From: Armigeres subalbatus
Taxonomy: Eukaryota > Arthropoda > Insecta > Diptera > Culicidae
Assembly (NCBI RefSeq): GCF_024139115.2
Contig: NC_085139.1
Coordinates: forward strand, 3,790,033-3,854,032
DNA: 64,000 bases
Direction: 5' to 3'
Made by a program: the position numbers and the translations under genes. Shown here one piece after another: positions 55,588 through 64,000 of this stretch; position 1 is the first letter of the stretch; each line of letters opens with the position of its first letter. Under the pieces are notes generated by a model that was given only the letters and a program-made list of their open reading frames with translations, did no database searches and was not told where the DNA came from.

Positions 55588-55894
55588 TGATAAATAAAAC
55601 ATATGTTTACTCGGTACTGGTGTTCTATGCCTAGAATGCAGCACTATTTCTAGAATGTCCCGCTTCAATCAAAATTATTCCTGGCCAACAAACTGCAAAC
55701 AATTTGTTCCGTTCTCGGCTTCTGTCAAAATTTTACATCAACTTCATTCGCGTAATCTAGTAACCCCATTATCGCAAAATTATCGAGTTAACTCCGATAA
55801 TAATTCAGTTGATTCATTGTTATCGTAGCAACCGATAACGTTGATCACAATGAACTTTATCGGCGATAACGATAAATTAACGATTAACAACCCT

Positions 55895-56070
55895 ATTAGG
55901 GGTCGTACACTAGTTACGTAAGCATATTTTCTGGGTTTTTCGAACCCTCCTCCCCCCATGTAAGATTTTTCCTATACAAATTATTACAAGGTAAACTTCG
56001 ATATAACGTACATATCGATTTCAAAGTTGTACGTTATATCGAATTGTACGTTATATCGAAGCATGAGTAA
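55895..56070. repeat. small ACGTTATATCGA-type direct repeats
   Basis: CGATATAACGTACATATCGA and TTGTACGTTATATCGAA (twice) lie at about 55988-56060. They are short inverted/direct repeats without a further assignment. Confidence 0.5.
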
Positions 56071-56752
56071 TAGGGTGGCTCAAAAAACACTTTTTTAAAT
56101 TTTTTGATGGGCCGCCCTTTTATTCGGTTCTATTTAATGCCCTGATGCTCTGGACAACATTTCAGCCAAATCGGCCAACGTTTGGGCGGTGCTAAACTCG
56201 TTGGCAGTTTATATGCAAAATGTATGCAGAAACATCTCAAAACAGTTGGACGGCACAATTTACGATCAAGAACCATGAAACTCATTCAGGTCTTGTAGAA
56301 TTAAATACAGAATGTTATGCTGAAAACCGCGAGAAGATTAGAGTTTGTTAGGCAAAGATATTAGTATTTTACTGGAGTGTTGTGCGCGTGAATTTATTTC
56401 TTTTCAAAGGTAAAAGAAACGAAAGTTGCTTAAAGCCTGCTTCAGAGAAATGATAATAACTTAGCTGGGGAAGCTCTAATCTTCTCGCGGTTTTCTGCAT
56501 AACATTCTGTATTAAATTCTTCAAGATCTGAATGAGTAGCTAGTTCTTCATCGTAAGTTGTGCCGGCCAACTGCAATTCACTGTTTTTGGATGTTTCTGC
56601 ATACATTTTTGCATATAAACTTACTAACGAGTTTAGCATCGCCCAAACGTTGACCGATTTGGCTGAAATTCTGAGCATCAAAAGAACTGAATAAGAGGAC
56701 GGCCTTAAAAAAAATTTAAAAAGTTTTTCCCATACTAATTTGAGCCACCCTA
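56071..56752. mobile_element. 682-bp fold-back element with perfect 8-bp duplication
   Basis: The ends TAGGGTGGCTCAAA and TTTGAGCCACCCTA are exact inverted repeats flanked by ATGAGTAA (56063-56070 and 56753-56760). The arms fold back for about 270 bp (AACGTTTGGGCG; TATGCAAAATGTATGCAGAAA; TAAATACAGAATGTTATGC; CGCGAGAAGATTAGAG). The 8-bp duplication fits hAT. The 79-codon frame at 56442-56681 is part of an arm, not a gene. Confidence 0.9.
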
Positions 56753-57039
56753 ATGAGTAATCATCCTTATTTTACACTACTTAAATGTTGTCTATCATTG
56801 TCTATCTTTATGGACGATTTTTTTTTATATAAGGCTCAGATAGCAGAGTGAAACAGCTTTTCTCGTGAACAATTCCAACAAACGTGGTCGTTACTAAGAA
56901 AAATTACCCGAAGATTGAATTCTTCATTTTATATCTATATAAAGCACAGGAAATAAGAGGCTGAGAGGCACAGGCTTGCTTTTCGTTGCACCGTTTGCAT
57001 GAATATTCTGATATCACGCTAATTTTGATCAATTTTATT

Positions 57040-58530
57040 CGAAATTTCAGATAGTATTTCTAGAGAAGTTCCTAAATAAAAGTCAGGAGAAATGTAGAAT
57101 TTTTTCATCGGTAATTTCTTTGATAATTTTTTTAGAGATTCCTTTAGAAATTTTTTTCTTCAATAAAACCATACAAAATACCTGAAATCTATCCGATATT
57201 TTGTTGGATGTATTCTTCTAAAAAAAATTAATACTTACTTGAATGTATTTCCAACAGAATGTTTGAAGGATTTTTTGATGGATTTTGAAAGAATTCTCCG
57301 AAGGATTTTTCGCTGGTATCATCAAAAAACATTCTAAAGGAATTTCCTTAGAAATGTTAAAAGAAATTCTGAAGAAAATTCCAGAGGAATTTCCAAAGAA
57401 AAGCCAAAAAAAAAAACTGAGAAATATATTAAGTAATTTCCTGCAGAAAGTTCTGAAAGATTTGCTAGAGAAAGTTCTCGAGGAATTTCTGGTGGACTAT
57501 AGAAAAGCCTGATTTTTTTTAAATTTTGGCTGACGTCTATTTTAATTTAGCAATTAAGTTCAACGCTAACAGCAATTTCCGAAGAAATTTATTAAGGTGT
57601 TTGTGAAAGAATCTCCAAAGGGATTTCCGGTTGAATTCCTGAAAGAACTCTACGAAACTCTAAATAAAAAATTAATAAAAATTCTAAAGAAACTTCCGAA
57701 GAAATTCCTACGCGAATTTTCAAAACCTTAATAGTTTTCCGAAGGAATTTGTAAAGGAATTTCCCAAAGGAATTTTCGAAGGAATATCAGAAAGAATTAC
57801 CAAAATATATTTCGCAGACATTTCTAAAATAGTTTCGGAGGGTATTTCCGGAGAATGTTTAAAATGAATGATTTGAAGAATTTCCGAGAGAATTCCAGGG
57901 GCAAGTTTTGAATTCCGAAGGAGTTCATGAGGTAGATTCTTAAGAGAAGTAACTCTTAAAATTCATTTTTCAATTTTCGAAGAAACATTGAGAAGGAATT
58001 TGAAAATGAATTTTAGATTTATTTCCGAAGTTGTTTCCGAAGGATTTTTCTTCAAAATAATAATAATTCAAATAATAAATCTTCAAAAATCAAATAATAT
58101 AATCTTCAAAAGATTTTTGGAGGAATTTTAGAATAAATTACTGATGCATTCTCCGAAACAACAACTACCTGGGCCTATCTTCGAAGGAAATTCCAGGAAA
58201 AATTCCAGATGGAACAATTCCAGAAGGAATTCTGGAAGTAGTTTCTGAAGGAATTTCCGAAGGAATTCCGGTAGAAATCTAGGAATTTCTTCACAATTTC
58301 TATTTGGAGTTCCTTCTTAAATTACTTTGGGAATTGCTTAAAAATTCTTTGAAATATTCCTCCAGAAACTACTTTCCGAATTCGTTTCGAAAATTTCTTC
58401 AGATTTTTTATTCTTTTTGGAACTCTTTTAGAATTTCCTACAGGAATCCCTCCACAAAATTCGTCAGAAATTATTTTAGGAGCTCCTCTAGGACTTTCCT
58501 CTAGGATTAATTTAAAAATTATCTGGTACA
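57040..58530. repeat. degenerate GAATTTCCGAAG-type repeat field
   Basis: Dozens of imperfect GGAATTTCCGAAGGAATT and TTTCTAAAGAAATTCC words occur, in forward orientation to about 58270 and mostly complementary (AGGAATTTC/GGAATTCCT to GAAATTCTTT) from 58290. Open frames such as 57285-57512 (Lys/Glu/Phe-rich) are products of the repeat. This kind of diverged simple repeat is common in mosquito introns. Confidence 0.8.
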
Positions 58531-59329
58531 CATTTCAAGCCTGGATCGACAATAACAATACTTTACTCGACATTGGCTCACTTAGACCTAAAAACAACCC
58601 GTCATTAATTTTGACTTAGGGGGAATGACGGCTTTGGCAGGTTTTGTTCTATTATTGTCAGGGTTTTTTATGACTGATTATGCTCAAATGTGGCCTAAAC
58701 ATTCTTTGCATATCAAAGAATATTGTGGCAAAATTTCATAAAATTCGGTCGACAAAAACCAAAAAAAAAAAAAAAAATGTTGGATAAAATAATAATGGTC
58801 TTATAAAGGGTTTAACTGCATATTCGTGTCACGGACAAATGGACGCAACACAGTTTTCCTAAAATGATAAAAAAAAAACACTATTAGCTTCTGATGTTGA
58901 AAATTCACTGAGTAGAACTTATTAGACCAGCAAACGAGGGTAGAACATATTCAATTAGCATCATATTGTGACATCAACTAAATGTAATTTCTTTTATTTG
59001 ATATTTCATTAAGATTTCTTTCATAAATATAAAACGTATCAAGTAAGTATTGTCACTATTTGATACCTGTGCCCATCAAGTGTCAAGTAAGTATTGTCAC
59101 AAGGAGTTATTTAACACACTACTCATTCACCACGTTAAGACACGTTATGGTTAAATCTATAATTCGCTTCTATAATGTAGTAATGTCAAAATTGTAAATT
59201 TTGAACACCTTCCCTTCTCACTGCGTGACGCTTTTTTTAATGATAGTTAATTTTTTCTTGAATTAGGCGCAACGTTAAGACATAACCCTCCCCCTTAAAA
59301 CGTTAAGATAATTTTAATAGTTAAGATAA
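58531..59329. other. non-coding DNA, no gene recognised
   Basis: A run of about 17 A lies near 58760 and another A run near 58870. A TCAAGTAAGTATTGTCAC phrase is repeated at about 59040 and 59086. Nothing else is supported. Confidence 0.4.
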
Positions 59330-59490
59330 TTTTTGCTCACACACATACAGACATTCACACACAGACATCACCTCAATTCGTCGAACTGAGTCGATCGGTA
59401 TACAACACTATGAGTGTTTGGGCTATCTTTTGAATGCTTTTGGAGCGAGCATATAGCTTCTACGTATACTTAGTACACGAGAAAGGCAAA
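59330..59490 (-). repeat. inverted relative of the repeat at 33401-33610
   Basis: Read on the - strand it has TTTGCCTTTCTCGTGTAC, CATAGTGTTGTATACC, TCGACTCAGTTCGACGAATT and TGTGTGAATGTCTGTATGTG, the same order as at 33401-33610. Confidence 0.65.
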
Positions 59491-59516
59491 AATAGGTATT
59501 TTTTAAAATTCACGTA

Positions 59517-59712
59517 CACCCGATTCTTTTTTTACACGAGGGATGCGTTCCGTGTAAAAAAGTTTTCAGTTCAAATTTCGAAAATCCGTGTAAAAAAAGT
59601 TTTATGATTTCTCGACGAATCGTGCAAAATGGAACAACTTTGCAAAAATTTTGTATGAGATTTTTTTTACAAGGCCGTGTAAAAAAAATCCGTGTAAAAA
59701 CAGAATCGGGTG
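59517..59712. mobile_element. 196-bp MITE with TA duplication
   Basis: The ends CACCCGATTCTTTTTTTACA and its complement (GTGTAAAAACAGAATCGGGTG) are flanked by TA (59515-59516 and 59713-59714). Internal CCGTGTAAAAAA motifs occur four times. The TA site suggests a Tc1/mariner-type non-autonomous element. Confidence 0.85.
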
Positions 59713-59749
59713 TATCTTACAAAATAGTGAATTTGGGCAGGATTTTAAT

Positions 59750-60365
59750 CATGGTCCTCATAGCTTAAGAGTTCAATAGTGGATGCGTTCAAATCGAACC
59801 ATAGATGGCTGAGATATTGATGTGGCAATTTTTTATTAGTTTTCTAAAAATATGCCTCATGTTCGTACTTCGCAAAGACATAGCTTTCGTTTAAAGATAA
59901 AATCATGCAAATCGGTTCACAGACAGCTGAGATCTTGATGTGACATTATTTTGCCAATGTTGTGAACAAAATACGTCTAATGCTTTATGTTCGTATTTCA
60001 CAGATATCTCTGGAACCCAATATCTGACTGGGAAAAAAAAATTTATAGGTGCTATCGCGGAACCATAGCTTTCGTACAAAAATGAAAGCGTGCAAATCGG
60101 ATCACAGACGGTTGAGATCATTATGTGGCATTATTTTGTTAGTTTTCTGAAAATGCACTTAAGATTCGTATTTCACGAATATCTCTGAAATTAAATGTCC
60201 GATTGCAAAAAAATTTCAATGCGTTCAATGGCAAAGGCATAGCTTTCGTTTAAAGATAAAATCATGCAAATCGGTTCACAGACGGCTGAGATCTTGATAT
60301 GACATTATTTTGCACTTAATGTTTGTATTTCTCGATTATCTTGGAAACTAAATGTCCGATTGCAC
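59750..60365. repeat. tandem repeat, about 170-190-bp units, three to four copies
   Basis: Recurring ordered motifs: ATAGCTTTCGTTTAAAGATA, CATGCAAATCGGTTCACAGA, GGCTGAGATCTTGATGTGAC, ATTATTTTG, TTCGTATTTC and AAATGTCCGATTGCA. The last unit ends at the border of the following LINE region. Confidence 0.8.
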
Positions 60366-60939
60366 TTTCCATCTGACCCAGGTCTTTACAGGCCATGGTT
60401 GCTTCAGACAGTATCTACATCGGTTCGGACACTCGGCCTCGCCCCGGACTCAAGGAATGGCTAGTTCAGGCGAAAATAAGAGGTGGTCCAAGGGTTCGGA
60501 GTCGGATTCATGGGTCATACCAGTGCCCTGTGGTCGAACTCGACCTTTTTATCGAACAAGTGGCCGCGCGAAGAACAACATGGGTCGCTTTCGCGGCGTC
60601 GGTCAACCGGGCGGGTTCCGAGCCCGAGGACGGAAAGGGGTCCTCGTCAAGGCTGGGGCAGGCGTAGGCACCGCGTCGGCAAGTCCCTCTGTGTGCTGGC
60701 GAATAGGCCCTATCGCAGAGAGGTCAATTTGGGGTGCACGCGGCATCATCATTCTTGATACCAGTCGTGCAGAGGGAAGCAGGCGCGATGTTGACCCTGC
60801 CCACCTTCCGAGGACATAGGGCGTGGTAAGGCCACCTGGAAAGCCGGCAATGCGCTGGCACGATACCATGGTGTTCTTCTAAAAAGCGAGTCACGATGTT
60901 CGATGCTGCAAGGACACGCAGCTAACCTCGAGGGTGCGT
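60366..60939. other. GC-rich segment before the LINE, possibly its 5' part
   Basis: Base composition is clearly richer in G and C than the DNA to the left, and several frames are open (60352-60819 is the longest). No domain is recognisable. It may be decayed ORF1/5' sequence of the LINE that follows. Confidence 0.35.
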
Positions 60940-63900
60940 CGTGCACTGGCCCCCCTTTGAAGCATTACTTTCTGGTTGTACCGAAGGGACTATGGGCTTG
61001 GACTTGGAAGTTTTGGACTTGGCTCTATGTAGTCGGTCTATCTCTGATAAAATAAAAAACTGGCATGTTTCTGAAGAAATATCAATGTCAGACCATAAAC
61101 ACATCATCTTCGAATGGGAAGGGGGTCTAACGATGGAAAAAACGTTTAAAGATCCTAAGAAAACTGATTGGGAATCCTACTCAGCTATCCTACGATCCGA
61201 AGAGTACATCATAGAAAGTCACATCAAGTCCATAACACAATTGGAAGATGCGTCCAAATCCATTAAAACAAAATCCTTAACGCCTACCAAGAGAGCTGTC
61301 CAACTAAATCAACTAGTTCGAGTAGAGACGTTCCATGGTGGAATAAAACTCTTGAGAAGCTTAGGAAAACTGCGCGTAGGGAGTTCAATCGTGCTAAGCG
61401 AACCGGCGATTGGAGCCTATACAGAAAGGCCCTGACGAACTACAACAAAGAAATAAGGTCAGCCAAACGGAAATCGTGGATTCTAATGTGTGAAAGCATA
61501 GAGAATACACCCGTAGTGGCCAGACTCCAAAAAACTCTTTCAAAAGACCACTCCAATGGTGTGGGTAGCCTCCGAAAGACGGATGGTTCGCTCACTGTAG
61601 AGCCTAGCGATACACTGAGCGAATTGTTAAAGATCCACTTCCTGATTCAATCCCTGAGTCGAGCATCGGCGACCAAGGCACTGGAATTGCTGTCTCAGAT
61701 CCACAAGAGATCCAATCATGGGTTTCTGGGTCTAAAAAGACGCAATAAAGGTTGCAAAGGAAGCTTTCACTCGGGCCAGGGTTGAGAGGGCTGTGAGATC
61801 TTTCGAGCCATTTAAGTCTCCTGGCATGGATGGGATATTTCCAGCGTTGATCCAAAAGAGGAGAAAACCCTGGTTCCCCCCTTGGTTGAGATCTTTAAGG
61901 CGAGTCTGATATTGGGGCACATACCCAACGATTGGCGCCAAATCCGGGCTGTCTTCATTCCGAAGGCAGGCAAGAGAGATAAAACCAACCCCAAAGCATT
62001 CAGGCCGATAAGTTTATCCTCTGTAATGGTCAAAATTATGGAAAAGGTACTATGCGAGTACATAAATCACAAATTTATGAAAGCAATGCCTTTGTCAAAA
62101 AACCAATTCGCTTATCAAAGTGGAAAATCTACGATCTCGGCACTACATACGGTAGTTCAAAAAATCGAAAAAACACTTAATGCAAAAGAAATTGCTCTTG
62201 TAGCATATCTTGATATTGAGGGCGCATTCGATAACGCTTCTTATTCGTCTATAGGGTCAGCAATGTTGAGGAGAAAATTCGACCCATGCATTGTTACCTG
62301 GGTACATGCTATGCTAGCTAATCGGAAAATCTCCTCTGCGCTTAGCGGTTCATACATCACTGTTAAAGCAACAAGGGGGTGTCTTCAAGGCGGAGTGCTT
62401 TCTCCTTTGTTGTGGTCACTGGTGGTGGATGAGCTTCTAGACAGCTTAGAGAGAAGAGGCTTCGAAGTGGTTGGATATGCTGATGACGTTGTCATTATTG
62501 TACGAGGCAAATTCGAAAGTGTTATCGTGGAAAGAATGCAATCTGCCCTAAATCACACTTTTTCCTGGTGTCAAAAGTATCAACTAGGCATAAATCCTAC
62601 AAAAACTTCCATTATCCCTTTCACCAAACGGAGAAAGGTACAACTGAAATCCCTTTTCTTGAATCAAACACAATTAGTTTATTCAAGTGAAGTAAAATAT
62701 CTAGGTGTCATACTCGACGCAAAGCTTAATTGGAACTCTCATCTCCAATCAGTTGTGCAGAAAGGTCTCAATACACTTTGGGTTTGTTCAAAAACCCTTG
62801 GTAAAAGATGGGGCCTAAAACCAAGTATGATCATGTGGATATATAAAACCATTGTCCGTCCCAGGACAACTTACGCTTCCCTTGTCTGGTGGCCTAAAAC
62901 TAATGAGGCTGCTGCAAGGGCTAAGCTCAACAAAATCCAACGCACCGCTTGCATAGCCATCACTGGTGCAGTTCGTAGTACACCCACTTTGGCCCTAGAC
63001 GCAATGCTTCACCTGCCCCTGTTAGATCAATTCATAAAGCTGGAAGCGGAAAAAAGTGCTCTAAGGTTAAAGAGAACAAAAACACTGCTGTCGGGAGACC
63101 TTACGGGTCACCTCAGCATATTAAATGAATTTGCCATAAATCCCGCAATAGGAATTTGTAGTGACTGGATGGAAACGGTAGTCAATTATGACTTACCTTA
63201 TGATGTGTTCATTCCTTCCCGCCAGGAGTGGGAAGGAGGTGGACCCAGCGTTCCAACAGGCTCTATAAATTTCTTCACAGATGGTTCGAAAATGAATAAT
63301 CTGACAGGATCCGGAATCTATGGCCCTACAACAAAAATTTCTGTCCACTTAGGACAGTGGCCCACAGTATTTCAGGCGGAAATATATGCAATATTAGAAT
63401 GCGTGTTATTATGCCTGAGGAGAAAGTATAGATTTGCAAAAATATGTATTTTCTCTGACAGCCAAGCGGCACTTAAGTCGCTTAATAACTACACTTGTAA
63501 CTCAAAGCTAGTGTGGGAATGCATTCTGGCTTTGAAAAACTTATCCATACGCAATCGAGTCTACCTATATTGGATCCCAGGACATACGGGTCTAGAGGGA
63601 AACGAGATTGCTGATGAGCTAGCCAGGAATGGATCTAATGAAAGGTTCATTGGCCCTGAGCCCTTCTGCGGGATCTCAGACTGCTCTGTAAAAATGGAAC
63701 TGAACAAATATATGGTCAGTCAAATCACATCAAACTGGAATGCACTTCCCCATACGAGCCAATCCAAAAGGCTCGTAACGATTAACCCCAAGAAAACCCA
63801 TCAACTATTAGGTCTCAACAAAAGGGATCTCAACATCTACACCGGTCTAATAACTGGACACTGCCCCTGCAGATACCATCTACAAAAGATCGGAGCAATC

Positions 63901-64000
63901 CAAACCTCAAATTGCCGCTTCTGTGACGAGGAGAGAGAAACATCAGAACACATCCTCTGCTATTGCAGTGCACTCACCCAACGTAGGTTCAAAGTTCTCA
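60940..64000 (+). pseudogene. third LINE: endonuclease end, RT, RNase H; 3' part intact and running off the window
   Basis: 60941-61435 gives the endonuclease end (CSRSISDKIKNWHVSEEISM, SDHKHIIFEWEGG). Frame breaks near 61430, 61735 and 61855 damage the region before the RT. From about 61816 a single frame is open to the right edge: PLVEIFKASLILGHIPNDW, RPISLSSVMVKIMEKVL, VAYLDIEGAFDNAS, GCLQGGVLSPLLWSL, the catalytic YADD at 62476-62487 and KYLGVILDAKLNW. RNase H follows with its acidic residues present: D in FTDGSK (63280), E in QAEIYAI (63379), D in FSDSQAA (63457) and D in GNEIADELA (63613). The zinc motif CRFC...HILC starts at 63913. RT plus RNase H places it in the I/R1/LOA group. Its 3' end is outside the window. 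Confidence 0.88.

Larger units (their letters stand above)
52458..55598 (+). mobile_element. RTE-type LINE with perfect 12-bp target duplication
   Basis: ACATATGTTTAC is present at 52446-52457 and 55599-55610, bounding a 3.14-kb insertion that contains endonuclease and RT in one reading direction and a short 3' end (TGATGATAAATAAA). The insertion lies inside the hAT-like element at 51799-55894. Both ends are therefore defined, and the copy is full length or nearly so. Confidence 0.88.
51799..55894. mobile_element. hAT-like element with GATAACGATAA subterminal repeats, split by an RTE LINE
   Basis: Termini AGGGTTGTTAATCG (51799) and CGATTAACAACCCT (to 55894) are inverted repeats; including the preceding C the start is CAGGG, as in hAT elements. 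The flanking octamers ATAGGGGG and ATTAGGGG agree at six positions. Both ends carry many TTATCG/CGATAA motifs. The sequence 51799-52445 plus 55611-55894 corresponds to one element of about 0.93 kb with no transposase. A related partial copy is at 11957-12480. Confidence 0.75.

Noticed and set aside
56442..56681. 79-codon - strand frame as a gene
   Set aside because: It lies wholly within one arm of the fold-back element 56071-56752.
57285..57512. Lys/Glu/Phe-rich 75-codon frame resembling a helical protein
   Set aside because: It is built from the GAATTTCC-type degenerate repeat.

Overview
The window is animal nuclear DNA, most likely from a culicine mosquito (Aedes-type). The reasons are a DOCK-family gene that matches insect myoblast city, GT-AG introns that are either about 60 bp or many kilobases long, a tRNA-related SINE that resembles Aedes Feilai, several non-LTR retrotransposon lineages, and numerous fold-back/MITE elements. 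The species call is inference; no database was consulted.

Backbone. The + strand carries an internal part of myoblast city (mbc; DOCK1/2/5 class Rac exchange factor) as ten well-supported exons: 4610-4721, 17837-18266, 18397-20030, 20090-20621, 37154-39034, 40801-41306, 41370-41471, 41793-41900, 42820-42895 and 42962-43180. All splice phases agree, giving about 1,866 codons from the N-terminal SH3 through DHR-1 and DHR-2 into the Ser/Lys-rich tail. The start codon lies left of the window. The last coding exon was not found. A second gene lies on the - strand at 44569-46298 (two exons, C-terminal about 555 residues of a large helical protein whose family I cannot fix); its upstream exons must lie beyond the window. 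Two candidate alternative mbc exons are proposed: 36420-36572 (possible internal first exon) and 41962-42014.

Introns. The 13-kb intron 4722-17836 and the 16.5-kb intron 20622-37153 are almost entirely transposon and repeat DNA. Left of the first exon is a 3.8-kb DNA transposon with about 0.5-kb terminal inverted repeats (523-4347). The 13-kb intron holds a degenerate 115-bp minisatellite with a MITE inside it, a SINE, and a dead RNase H-bearing LINE (about 17090 to 10440, - strand) that was hit by four later insertions, three with clear target-site duplications. The 16.5-kb intron holds a 23-bp minisatellite, a TTAA-flanked fold-back element, a hAT-like fold-back, a BEL/Pao gag scrap, and an RTE-type LINE split by a TTA-flanked 1.4-kb element. 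The 1.8-kb intron 39035-40800 is filled by a 17-bp minisatellite that changes orientation.

Right part (46300-64000). This is repeat DNA: a second copy of the RNase H LINE, long TTCC-type polypyrimidine tracts flanking an L2/CR1-like LINE fragment, a hAT-like element interrupted by a complete but frameshifted RTE LINE with a 12-bp target duplication, a 682-bp fold-back with a perfect 8-bp duplication, degenerate GAATTTCC-type repeats, and a third LINE whose RT and RNase H frame is open to the right edge.

No prokaryotic-type system, CRISPR, rRNA or tRNA gene was seen. The most notable items are the long-TIR transposon with an unfamiliar transposase, the possible internal mbc promoter/first exon, and the orientation-switching intronic minisatellite.
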